A stretch of 18,978 nucleotides of DNA from Terana coerulea (lineage: Eukaryota > Basidiomycota > Agaricomycetes > Polyporales > Phanerochaetaceae): contig JAKOGH010000223.1 of NCBI GenBank assembly GCA_024811115.1, forward strand, positions 1 to 18,978. The letters run 5' to 3'. Position numbers and translations under genes: made by a program. The notes beneath the pieces are model-generated. The model worked only from the letters and a program-made list of their open reading frames with translations. It did no database searches and was not told where the DNA came from. Below are positions 1 to 9,357 of the stretch, one piece after another. Position 1 is the first letter of the stretch; every line of letters begins with the position of its first letter.

Positions 1-106
1 ACTACAAACAGCATATTATTTTATACAACATATTAGGCAGTGTTAGCGGCGAGCTATAGTGAACAGGTGTCCCAAACAGGCGGTCATCTGGGTGTTGTCC
101 AGCGGC

Positions 107-1608
107 TTAGCTCGAAACCCTCGAGATCTGTGTTCCACACACGAGTCCCCGTCTTCCGTTTTTGAGAGTCTCCACGCGCAGTACCAAGCGTGCCAAAACG
201 ACAATGATAAGGGCCCATATGTTGCTGAAATTCAGCGATATGAGATGACGTTGATGCAACAGCTAAGAATGGGACCCACAATACGATAATGAAGACCTCG
301 CTTGCCTGGACCCAAGTCAGTTATGTGTGCTTTGAGCGACAGGGTTTACGTACAGGTAGCACGATGGCAAAGACGAAATTCAGCGTACGGAGTACTGGAG
401 AGGGAGAACCATGAGCCATGTTGATTGCTTGTCAGCCATATAAAAATATACCGAATAGACCCTGGCAGAACAGATTGGTTAGTGTAGTAAGGCAAAGTTG
501 ATATGGAAGACACGCACAATGAACCACATCGCGCCATCATGTCGAAGTGACTCAAGTATGTCGACCTTATGACGATAAGGACGGTCAAGGGAATTCATTA
601 TTCCCACGCAAATGGCTGAGAAGTCGAAGGCAACCTAATTGACAGGCATGTGGTTAGTACGATAATACGGAACATGGAATAACGCGCATACCAGGCAGCC
701 CCAATACGCTTTCGTTTCCCATGGTTGGTCGGTGAGAATACATGTCCCGAGCGACTGAAAAAACACCATGTTCTCTACAGCACGCACGGTTCAGTACGGA
801 GATACTTCTGACGTTAGTGTACTCACTGTAATACTCCACTGAAGAATAAATGGCGAATATCACCGCAGGGTGTGTAGGTTACAATGAGTGCTGCTCCGAG
901 AGCCATCATCGCGCCTTTCCTATGGTCCCATAGCGAGTAGTGGTAGAAGGTCATATAAACTACGTGAGCAGTGTAAGTTCAATGAGGAGAGCGCCGCAGC
1001 TAAATCTGCACCAAGACTCACTATTGGTCGACATAGAGGTTACGAAAGAGAGCACAAGTTGTGTCACAATGAACACTTTGCAGCTGGAGCAATGGCACTT
1101 TAGTCTCGACAGCCCACCACGCCCGCCGTGAAGAGTAGTGAATGCTCACTGCTAAAATTCGTGTCAGCGCGCTGGTCGTGGCGGGGTCATCAAATGCAGC
1201 CCAATGCAAGACGCTCACTTTATCATCGAGACGGGAGTGGAAGCCGGAGAGAACTGGAGGTCATTCAGTCCAGCACCGTCCTCCATGACTTCGACGCACC
1301 ACTTACCATTACACGTATAGATAAGACTGGCCTCCACACTGTACCGGTTAAACATGTATATCACCTTGGTGAGATCGAGTTTTCTGAACCAGATAACGTC
1401 AATCTCCTGAGACAAAGTAAGCAGATGGTCGTAGAGCATGACGACCAGAGCCACCGCTAAGGTTAAGTGCTAACGTAAGTCACTATGCTAGATACGGTGG
1501 GGTTGAAGGAAGCTTACCAGACATGTACCGGGTTGCCTGCAGCCCACCGATGGAGGATAGCAAAGACTGGAGCGGCGCGTCCGAGTCGGCGGAACTTGAC
1601 GAGTTCAT
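107..1608 (-). CDS. DUF6533-type multi-pass membrane protein, 12 exons, probable 1-nt frameshift
   Basis: Exons on the minus strand, 5' to 3': 1608-1518, 1456-1307, 1253-1219, 1151-1150, 1083-1022, 959-813, 754-692, 634-518, 461-452, 394-354, 305-280, 224-107. The N-terminal part has the DUF6533 signature (LYDHLLTLSQEIDVIW, then KVIYMFNRY), followed by hydrophobic segments, a short LWDHRK loop, a CILTDQPW loop, MNSLDRPY and a C-terminal helix ending in RLVLRVETL. The family is a basidiomycete set of predicted seven-helix membrane proteins of unknown function. The model gives about 286 aa, usual for the family, but exon 959-813 needs one base removed near 863-864 (doubled C) to join VTYT to the next helix; without this the frame stops. 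A reading that avoids the frameshift skips to a 12-nt exon (838-827) but loses most of one helix. The ATG at 1608 is the only start in frame with the domain. The gene is divergent from the transporter at 2859. Confidence 0.75.
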
Positions 1609-2858
1609 AATACGGGGATGACGTTCCCGGCGAGTCTGGCATGCTTCACCTTATAATCACTAGAACTACTGATGTTATCATGCAGACCCTTTCGGAGGCG
1701 TGGATACTCACCATTGTTAAGAGCCCAATCACACGTCTGGGGCCCAACAAACTGCACAGGCTGACCATGACGCGCCGGCGTTCTCGCCTGTGATGCCGTC
1801 CAATGCTTCGGGCTCTTGTACCACCACTAAGCCATGTGCACTGGATGGATCCTATCATCATCTGAATAAGTGATTCTTGCTTCCATGCGCGGATTAGATT
1901 GCTAGTACTGACGTTTAGTAGATCCGCTCAACGTGAGAGGTAGCTGCCTGAAAATGGCTGCCAGTGGCTGGGCCCCTGCGTTTGTTAGATCTATACTCCG
2001 TACAGTGAGCGCTGGGACACATCCTATCATGTCACAGAGTAGCACTCACAGGTTACTGAAATAGCTTGAGGCCGTTTCTCGGTCTCTGGGCGAAAGCGGA
2101 ATCCAACCTCACACTCCCGCAGTCGGCCGGTGCAGGTCCCGCATAACCTCCTATAGAGATGCCGGCATGCAGCATGTCGCGACTCTCAAGGTCCTGGGAG
2201 TGAGACCAACACGTATGCGCTACAAATTGAACTGAAGCGCGCATTTTTTGGATTCCCACGCTTTGCGGGCCCCGACACAAAAACTAGATTAATTTTGCCT
2301 CCGCTCTGAGCTCCGAAAGTGAAAGGTTTTGGATGGTAAACCGTGCATCATTCACTTTAATTAATGCCGACGAATGAGGCGACCCCTATCGTTGTCTCCA
2401 GCTGGGTCAGCTGAAAGGTGTGAGTAAGTATCACTACTATTTCCGTGAGTGAGGAGATCGCAGCCACTAACCTTCTCGTAGTCGCTGAGATACCTGTCAT
2501 ATGGGGTGACAATTCCCAGTCGAGCGTCGTTGCCTCACGCACTAGGTCTTCTATCTTTCCATTCCAGTGTCATCTATCATTTCATCTACACACTCCAGCT
2601 CCCTGTGCGCGAAGCTGATGAGCGTGTTGCGTCTACCGGAGCGCCGGTAAGCCCGTGGTGTACGGCAGGCATCGCACCTGTTGCGCCGTCATCCCTGGAC
2701 CCTCTCAAGACTTTCTCCCGACCCTCTCCCACTCACAAATTGGCTCCCGAAGTACAATAGCTGAGAGTTGCTTTGGCTGCGCCAGCTCAGCTATACCCTT
2801 CACATCCTACCACATACCTTGTCATCTGCGTTGACTCAGGGCTTGCTCAGCACCAAAT
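1609..2858. other. Divergent intergenic region between DUF6533 gene and MFS gene
   Basis: This 1.25-kb stretch separates two divergently transcribed genes, so both promoters should lie here. The last 150 bases before the MFS start are pyrimidine-rich, as is common upstream of fungal start codons. One weak coding candidate is seen on the minus strand. Between about 2530 and 2357 two patches join over an intron with donor GTTAGT and acceptor CTTTCAG, ending in TTIGVASFVGIN and a stop at 2357-2359. I find no start codon for it and recognise no domain, so it may be chance. No RNA gene, repeat or clear TATA box was seen. Confidence 0.4.
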
Positions 2859-5025
2859 ATGCCAGATGCAGATATGTCTACCAGTCAAGCTAGTGAGACA
2901 CCAACTAGGAAGCGTGGCCCCCGCTTCTGGCTAGTAATTCTTGCTATTTGTGTTTCTGTGTTTCTCTCTGCACTGGAATACGTGAGTTGCACTGTATGGA
3001 GAATTCATCACACTCACTCCTCAACCTAGACTGCTGTGTCTACAGCTCTGCCAACAATTACAAGGGACCTCAATGGAGATGACTTTGTTTGGGTACCCTC
3101 TGCATATGCGCTATCTGCCACTGCCTTGCTTCCTGCTACTGGGGCAATGGCACAGGTGTGTAACTATTTTGTTTTTGTGGTGCCTCATACCCATGCTTTT
3201 GCGTAGATATTTGGGCGACGTATATGCATGCTCACTGCACTGGCCATCTTTGCCCTAGGAAGCACATTGTGTGGTGCTGCAAAGAGCATGAGTTGGCTTA
3301 TAGCTGCACGAGGTGCAGTAGCCTTCTCAATACTTCATACAAATATTGATGCATTTTCCAACAGCGGTTCAAGGAGCAGGCGGAGGCGCAATTGTCTCTA
3401 TCACCAGCATCATTATATCTGACCTTGTTCCGTTAAGAGAGCGTGCTATGATCAATAGCTTGAATGGGTTGTACGTCTTAAGTAATCATTCCTCCTGAGC
3501 TGTTCTAACCACTGGCATGCATAGAACTTGGGGAATTGCAACTGCACTTGGCCCAGTGGTTGGAGGAAGTCTTGCTGAAACTGGGCAGTGGAGATGGCTT
3601 TTTTGCGAGTGCTATCATTTGTACAAGCTAGATGCAGCTCAACTCACCCTACCACAGACTTAAACCTTCCAATCTGTGGGCTAGCTGCAGCTCTGATCCT
3701 TGTATTCCTCCATGTCAAAACACCTGACGGGTCAATCCGAGAGAAGCTTGGCCGCATTGACTGGATGTATGCTGTATATCCTTCACATAATCTTTGTTGG
3801 CACAACTGATAATTTCGGCAGAGGCAACGCAATGATTGTGGCAAGCACCACTGCCATTGTCCTCGCTCTGACTTGGGGTGGTGCAAAGTTCCCATGGGCA
3901 TCTGCACGGGTGCTTGTTCCTCTCATTGTTGGCCTAGGCGGCATTTTTGGGTTCTTCTATTACGAGGCTACTTTTGCCAAACAACCCCTTGTAAGCACCT
4001 TCCTGCCTATGAACTACGTCCATCTCATTGTATCTGTAAGATTTCAATCTCTATAATATCCAACAGAACAAGCCTAAGTGGGTAAGTCTGGATGCCAGTT
4101 GTACTAGCACGAAGTGCTGGGCTAATGACACCTTAGCTATATTCAAACATTCCTTGCCCCTGTAGTTGCATACACCGCCGTCTGTAAGTGCACTCAAGCA
4201 CTTACGTGCCTATCTTGCACTGAACTCGAAGGAATGATGCAGACTTTGTCCCAATATTCTTCCAGGCATGCTGGGGCTCATCTCCCATCCGCTCTGGGGT
4301 CCAGTTCTTTGGGTTCGCGGCGACCGTTGGCCCGTTACTGGTCCTCACCGGCGTAACCATCGCGATCACGAAGACCTACCGAGTACAGCTCTGGCTTGGA
4401 TGGGTCTTCCTCGTCACGTCGATGGGCGCCATCTCGACGCTTCGTGTCAGCTCTGACATCGGCCATGCGACTGGATATCTCATTATACTCGGCTCTGGTG
4501 CCGGGATCCTGTACGCGGGCACGTATTTCCCTGTCTTAGCCCCGTTGCCCGCCACCGAGAACGCCCGCGCTCTCGCGTTCTTCGCGTTCTGTCGCTCATT
4601 TGCTGGGGTACGTGCCGCCGTTTTGCGTTGTGTACGTGCTGTGCTCATCGACTCGCCAGGTGTGGGGCGTCGCCATCGGAACGACCATCCTGCAAACGCA
4701 ACTCCACCAGCGACTGCCGAGCGACTTCCTGAGCCAGCTTCCCGGCGGCGTGTCCTTTGCATACGCCCTCATCCCTGTTATCCCTACGCTCCAGGAGCCG
4801 TTCCGCACGGAGGTCAAGAACGCGTTCGCAGACAGCCTCGCCGTCCTGTGGCAGGTCATGATTGGCATCGCCGGCGTGGGATTGCTCGCATCCCTCCTGA
4901 TGAAAGGACTTCCGCTGCATACTAACGTTGATCGGAGGTGGGAAATCAAGGGCACTGTGCAGGGAGGCGACCCGGGTAAAAGCGCGATAGAACTGCAGCA
5001 ATCTCGATCCAAGCTCCCCTTGTGA
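2859..5025 (+). CDS. MFS transporter, DHA2 (14-helix drug:H+ antiporter-like) family, 11 exons
   Basis: Exons: 2859-2981, 3030-3155, 3207-3312, 3365-3470, 3525-3604, 3658-3766, 3822-3990, 4041-4081, 4137-4183, 4243-4607, 4660-5025, giving 545 aa with no stop. The order of motifs is that of fungal DHA2 exporters: SALEYTAVSTALPTI in helix 1 (residues about 38-52), motif A as GAMAQIFGRR (79-88), motif C as GPVVGGSLAETGQW (about 163-176), then FFGFAATVGP and GTTILQTQLHQRLP further on. These proteins sit in the plasma or vacuolar membrane and export small molecules in exchange for protons; the substrate cannot be told from sequence. The ATG at 2859 is followed by a short hydrophilic N-terminus (GPRFW before helix 1), as expected. 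Intron 3605-3657 has a GC donor, and synonymous-site composition shifts from AT-rich to GC- and CpG-rich after about 4200. Family assignment is firm, subfamily slightly less so. Confidence 0.93.
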
Positions 5026-5796
5026 CGTCGTAATATTTGTAACTGGACCCTTTCTTTGCGATAGTCGGCACTTCCCCTATGTACGATGTTGTTTAGCATA
5101 TACAGACTGGTGTAATGAGGGCTGTCAATACGTACTTTCTTGGAGACCGCAAGTATGGACATGCTGTGGGCCGTAGAGAAGGACTTCTCACATGCTTCGT
5201 CAAGCCTCGGGGATTTAGTTCTAAGCCTCGAGGCTGCACATTGGTATTCTTCGGACCATATCGCGTATACTACAGATGAGAATGAAAGCTTTGGTGGAGA
5301 GGCTGACCCAGCTATCAACACTCTGATCAGTTCACCTCCCGAAACAGACTCCACGAGCAGACTCTCACCGTGACCGGGGGATCTAGTTCTAAGGACTCAA
5401 CGTATTAGTGCAAGCTATTAACATACACTGCTACGCAGTTACGAATTATTTAGGTGGTTTAGTGCAAAGGTAGGCTCGTGAATGCAGTGACAAAGTGACC
5501 GCGCTGCTCAGACTTTGGCGCGCTACCATTTTGGGAAGAGCGCGCGCCACACAACTCATTCATTCGTAAACGTCCATGCAATGCCTTGTCAACGTGAAGA
5601 GCTTGCTTTCCACTAGCTTCGTCTGGTCCCTGCAAATCAACACCAAGCGTACGATTACTTCGCCGACTTTGGCGCAGTGTCATATTGCCTTTTAATTCCT
5701 CAGGACGACTCGCGTACAGCAAAGAACTCGGGTTGCCGGGACACTGACCACGAGTATATGCCTCCCCATTTGGTCTCTGCTGCTGCTCAACTGCAC
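5026..5796. other. Non-coding stretch downstream of MFS gene, with a 17-nt direct repeat
   Basis: No gene is recognised. A 17-nt direct repeat with one mismatch (GGGGAT-Y-TAGTTCTAAG) occurs at 5209-5225 and 5377-5393. A 77-codon plus-strand frame (5140-5373) and a 114-codon minus-strand frame (5803-5459) are open but show no domain, no convincing codon bias and no start context, so I do not call them genes. No AATAAA-type signal is evident after the MFS stop. Confidence 0.3.
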
Positions 5797-6146
5797 CGAT
5801 CAACGAGGAGAGCGTCTGTGTAAGAGCTCGGCATCATGACATGCCGGAAACCTTTCGTCAGAGCGTGCTTTGGCAGGGACAGAGAGCCGTACTGATCAAA
5901 GCACGAGGAGTGTTAGTCGTTACAGCCCAGTCGATGCCAAGTGCCACATACCATCTCGTCTACGCGACTATCAGCCACGCTATCTGCATTCGCGATGATC
6001 AAGTCCAGCAAGTCGAATGGAGGGCAGCAACCAATGGCCTTCTTCCGTTGGGGGGGTCGTTGAGAGGCGAACATCGGTGGGTGAAAAGGCCGTGTGTCGG
6101 CGCAACATCCGAGTATCCAGCGCAGTTCATCACTGCCGCCACTCAA
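5797..6146 (-). CDS. Possible two-exon coding patch of unknown identity
   Basis: On the minus strand a frame from 6146 down to 5952 (ending in SVADSRVDEM) meets a good intron, 5951-5890: donor GTATGT, branch site CTAAC, acceptor GATCAG. It continues in frame from 5889 to 5797 (beginning YGSLSLPKHALTKGF). The splice signals are the best argument that it is real. No ATG opens the first exon; a stop lies just upstream next to a possible acceptor, so further exons would be needed. I recognise no domain. It may be a gene fragment or chance. Confidence 0.17.
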
Positions 6147-6263
6147 GAATACCTAACACGTGGTAGTGAGCGATGCTGATACAACATCGGAGGCGAGAAG
6201 TTTCGAAAGCATTCACCCGCCTAGGTATCACTCGTGAGCAGCGCGACAAAGTGCCTGAACAAC

Positions 6264-6933
6264 TCACGACGTACCTAATAAGAGCCATATGAATAGTCCA
6301 TTGGGGCGGTGTACGGAGAGAGAATCAAAGCTCGCGGAACTGAGCTTGAAGTACGGAACAGCTGACGAGGTGGAGTGAAAGCCGACACGGTGCCCAGGAG
6401 TAGGATCGCAGCACGTGTATAGAGGGCTGGATACGCCTTTCCCATAATCAGAACACACTTGGTGGGAGAAGTCGGTGCACTCCGGCCTCGTAGCGAAGGG
6501 CCTAGGGTGTCGATACGTAGATCTTCTAGGATGTGGAAACATTACCAAGTCAAGGCTTAGTGGCTTGGTGTAGCATCTACCAAATGATCAATATGTGGGC
6601 ATGGGCACAATTCGGCGACAGCACGTACCTAAGGCACCACCGAAAGCGAACCTCAGCTACCGTTCCCATGGCCCAGCTGTCCCGTTCCTCCTCATCCCTT
6701 CCAAGTACTGCACGACGTTCCGCTCGGCGTACTCTTCGAAAAACGTGAGACAGAACAGGGGCCTTGCCGCTGGTGCGAAAGGTATACGTTGCGCCAAGAC
6801 CCCAGAAAAGACCCCAGAAGAAGGACAGAGCTTGAGGACCTTCGAGAATCTCGCGTCTTGCATACAGCGAGGTAGTGAGCGACCGCCTGGCTAGGTGCAG
6901 TCTTTGCACACAGCATGGGCAGCACATCTTCAT
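6264..6933 (-). CDS. Possible gene fragment with a membrane-like segment, unknown identity
   Basis: On the minus strand the frame 6933-6661 includes an arginine-rich stretch and a hydrophobic segment (LSFFWGLFWGLGATYTF), then a charged stretch (VRRAERRAVLGRDEEERD). Possible donors follow at 6660 (GTAGCT) and at about 6630 (GTACGT). Beyond a possible acceptor near 6578, two overlapping frames stay open for over 80 codons down to 6264; one carries a hydrophobic stretch (AAILLLGTVSAF). Several open frames in the same place make the model ambiguous. No family is recognised and the upstream end is undefined, so this is only a pointer for homology searching. Confidence 0.17.
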
Positions 6934-7534
6934 CTTGTTTTCTGCGCGCGGCCCAGGTTTGTGCCCTCGAGGATACGATTCATTCCCCCGCTAGCCGCTC
7001 GCGAAGGCTGGCGAAGACATCAGAGCCGTAGAGGGGTCTGCATTTGTGACCAAGTGAGCGACGGGCCCAGATATACACAAAGAGGACGCACCTGGGTAGC
7101 AACCGATCTCTCTCTTAGTCAGGCCTACTACTCGCTGAGTATCCAGTCCGGTCTATGGATGCCAGGCATATTCGTCGCTTTCGAAGCTATAACCGCGCCT
7201 ACTACCGAGCAACATTGATCGTAATGACTAGAGCTTTGAGGACTTCAAGTCGCATGCGGATCGTCCTTGAAGATGTATAGCAGTCAAAGGAGCCATCGTC
7301 GAGGATAGGTGGAGGCTTAAAGCAAAGGGTCGTCAAGCAGCAAGCTGAGAGCAAAACGATGCAAAACGCCGAGCGGTGAAGGTTTAAGCGTCATGACGCA
7401 AGTGCGAAGGAACAAACACTTTGGCCTATTGTTTTTACGCTGGTACCTAATAAATGGAAAAACACCTAAGAGCTGGTTGGCCAGTAGGATGGCGTACTTG
7501 AGCAGATTCAGGTTATGTGACAGTCGGTTTTTCT
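6934..7534. other. Stretch with no recognised gene, left of the Harbinger element
   Basis: I see no supportable gene here. The short frames on both strands have no domain, no splice continuity that I could build, and no consistent codon preference. The next recognisable object is the tRNA-like sequence at 7536-7583, followed by the transposon's left inverted repeat. Confidence 0.3.
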
Positions 7535-7535
7535 T

Positions 7536-7583
7536 GTGGTCACTGTGGGGATCGAACACGCAGCCTCTTGCGCAGAATGACAC
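7536..7583 (-). other. tRNA-like 3' half (B-box-like), probably degenerate
   Basis: Read on the minus strand, this segment contains a tRNA B-box match (GTTCGATCC, fitting GWTCRANNC) followed by a CCCACAGTGACCA tail like a tRNA T-arm and acceptor end. The T-stem has two mismatches against its partner strand, and no matching 5' acceptor strand or convincing A box is found upstream, so a functional tRNA is unlikely. It could be a decayed tRNA or a tRNA-derived short interspersed element. Confidence 0.3.
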
Positions 7584-7687
7584 TATCGAACGTGGGAAGT
7601 AGGGAGCAATCCAATTCCCGACTAATTCCCGGGCCTTCAGGGCATCTGTGGGGTAGCTCTCGTCGACATTGACGTAGGATCAGGCAT

Positions 7688-7710
7688 TAGTGAAACTCAA
7701 TTATTCGACG
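7688..7710 (+). repeat. Left terminal inverted repeat of Harbinger element
   Basis: The 23 bases here (starting TAGTGAAACTCAATTA) are the exact reverse complement of 11347-11369. The first two bases (TA) are more likely target-site sequence than transposon. Inside it lie two direct copies of a TCGACGAGGA motif (within 7719-7740), and the sequence past the perfect block aligns loosely with the inside of the right repeat, so the original repeat was probably longer. Confidence 0.9.
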
Positions 7711-7915
7711 GCCTGCCTTTCGACGAGGACTCGACGAGGACGGACCTTACCCGGTCGCTGATGCCATCAAACGGACGGTAGTTTAGTCTAGGTACAAGCG
7801 CGAAATTGGCTGAAAGTGTGACTCCCAAATGCGGACAGTTTTGATGGGAACCTACCGTGTGAATAACGCGGTCTGTTGACCAACGTCGCGCGTGCTGGAC
7901 GTGTATCTGAACTCC

Positions 7916-9336
7916 ATGCCTCCCATTCGTACCGGTCAGAACCTTTCTGCTGCGTCTCTCAACGAGGACATCGAGCGCCTTGCCCTCTGGCTCTTCGTCG
8001 ACGCCGAAGATGATGAGGACGAGGAGATGGCCCTCTTCGTAGGCTTGCTCGCCTTAGAGGTTTGTGCTCAGAACGCGCCGCCTCTCAGTCGCAAGTACGG
8101 ACCGCGCGGCCCCTACAACCAAGAGAAGGCAGATGAGCTCTTCAACCTTGTGATGGAGCGCGCACCCGATCGTTGGTTTAAGTCCTGGTTTCGGTAAGTC
8201 GCCACAACTACTCTGACACACATAAACTTACCATGCTTAGAATGGACAAAGAGTCGTTCTGGCGCGTTCACGATCTCATAGCGGACGACCCTGTTTTTCA
8301 AGTACGAGGACCTGGCAAGCCCCAGCGCCCTGTCAAGTGGCAACTCGCGTGTTTCCTATGCCGCATGGGTGCCGAAACCGCTGTGAAGACTGCAAACTTT
8401 TGCGGCATTGCTGAAGGCACTGTGTATCTCTACGTGTCGCGCGTAGTTCGGGCCCTGCGTCGGCTCAGACGTGAGCTTCTGGGCTGGCCAGGAGAAGAGC
8501 GAAGAGACCGCATTTCAGCTCGCATGGCCGTTCATGGATTCCCCGGCTGTCTGGGTTCAGGAGATGGGACGCTCTTCCGCTTGGACGACAAGCCCGGGGA
8601 GAATGGCTATGCGTACTGGTGCCATAAGAAATTCTATGCTGTACGTAGTGAGCTGCTTGCTGATGCCATGTTTTCATTCATGGTGTACGCTACAGATAGG
8701 AGCACAAGCAACCGTAGATGACCGAGGAATATTCACTTCATATGATCTTGGATGGCCAGGCTGCGTCCAGGACAGCCGTATATTCAAACTGTCACATCTC
8801 TGGCGGCATCGTGAGCAGTACTTTCGCGCACATGAATATATTCTCGTTGATAAGGGTACAGTCAAGCTCTTCGCTCTATGTGTCTTTGTGCTTGCACGCC
8901 ACTGATACTATACCCAAATATAGGATACCCTCTCACACCCTTCTCGATACGCCCTTTCAATGATTATGACCTGACCAGTAATCCACGAGAAGCAACGAGA
9001 CGTAAGAAATGGAACCAGAAGCTGTCGTCACAGCGGATTTTTGTTGAGCATGGATTTGGCCGATTAAAGGGACGCTTTCAGTGGCTGCGATGCATACCAG
9101 GCCATGACATTGACGAGATCTACAAGACAGTTGAGGCCTTGATGGTCTTGCACAACTTTCTGGAAGGTCGGAATGATGACCCGACAACCATTGAAGGGTA
9201 TCACGGAGAGGATGACCCCATACATGATGAGCGGGTGGAAGGTGTAGTGTCGCATATGGATTTGAATGGAGACCCTCTCCAGCAGGCAGGGATACAACGA
9301 AGGAAGCTTCTATTAAATTTCATGGATAATTTGTGA
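7916..9336 (+). CDS. Harbinger-type DDE transposase (DDE_Tnp_4-like), 4 exons
   Basis: Exons 7916-8193, 8241-8640, 8696-8855 and 8924-9336 give an intact 416-residue protein. It would cut and join the element's ends in the nucleus. The DDE triad of the DDE_Tnp_4 family is visible: D201 in CLGSGDGT, D252 in PGCVQDSRIF and E321 in IFVEHGFGRLKGRFQW, followed by the usual MVLHNFL helix. The region before it (KESFWRVHDLI, then a CGIAEGTVYLYVSRV helix-turn-helix-like stretch) matches the family's N-terminal half. I start at the ATG at 7916; the frame is open further up but only with non-ATG codons. It begins about 225 bases inside the left repeat and converges on the accessory gene. Nothing suggests inactivation. 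Confidence 0.92.
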
Positions 9337-9357
9337 GATAAAGTTAATATAATGATA

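Noticed and set aside
1128..1460. Plus-strand frame of 110 codons
   Set aside because: It is antisense to the recognised DUF6533 N-terminal exons.
4376..5354. Long minus-strand frames (up to 252 codons) opposite MFS exons 10 and 11
   Set aside because: They mirror a GC-rich, confidently identified coding region on the plus strand, have no domain, and arise from antisense reading of GC-ending codons.
5841..6179. Plus-strand frame of 112 codons
   Set aside because: No domain or start context, and it lies opposite minus-strand patches with better splice signals.
7393..7602. Plus-strand frame of 69 codons (WGSNTQPLAQ)
   Set aside because: Its coding-like tail is a translation of the tRNA-like sequence on the other strand, a known source of false proteins.
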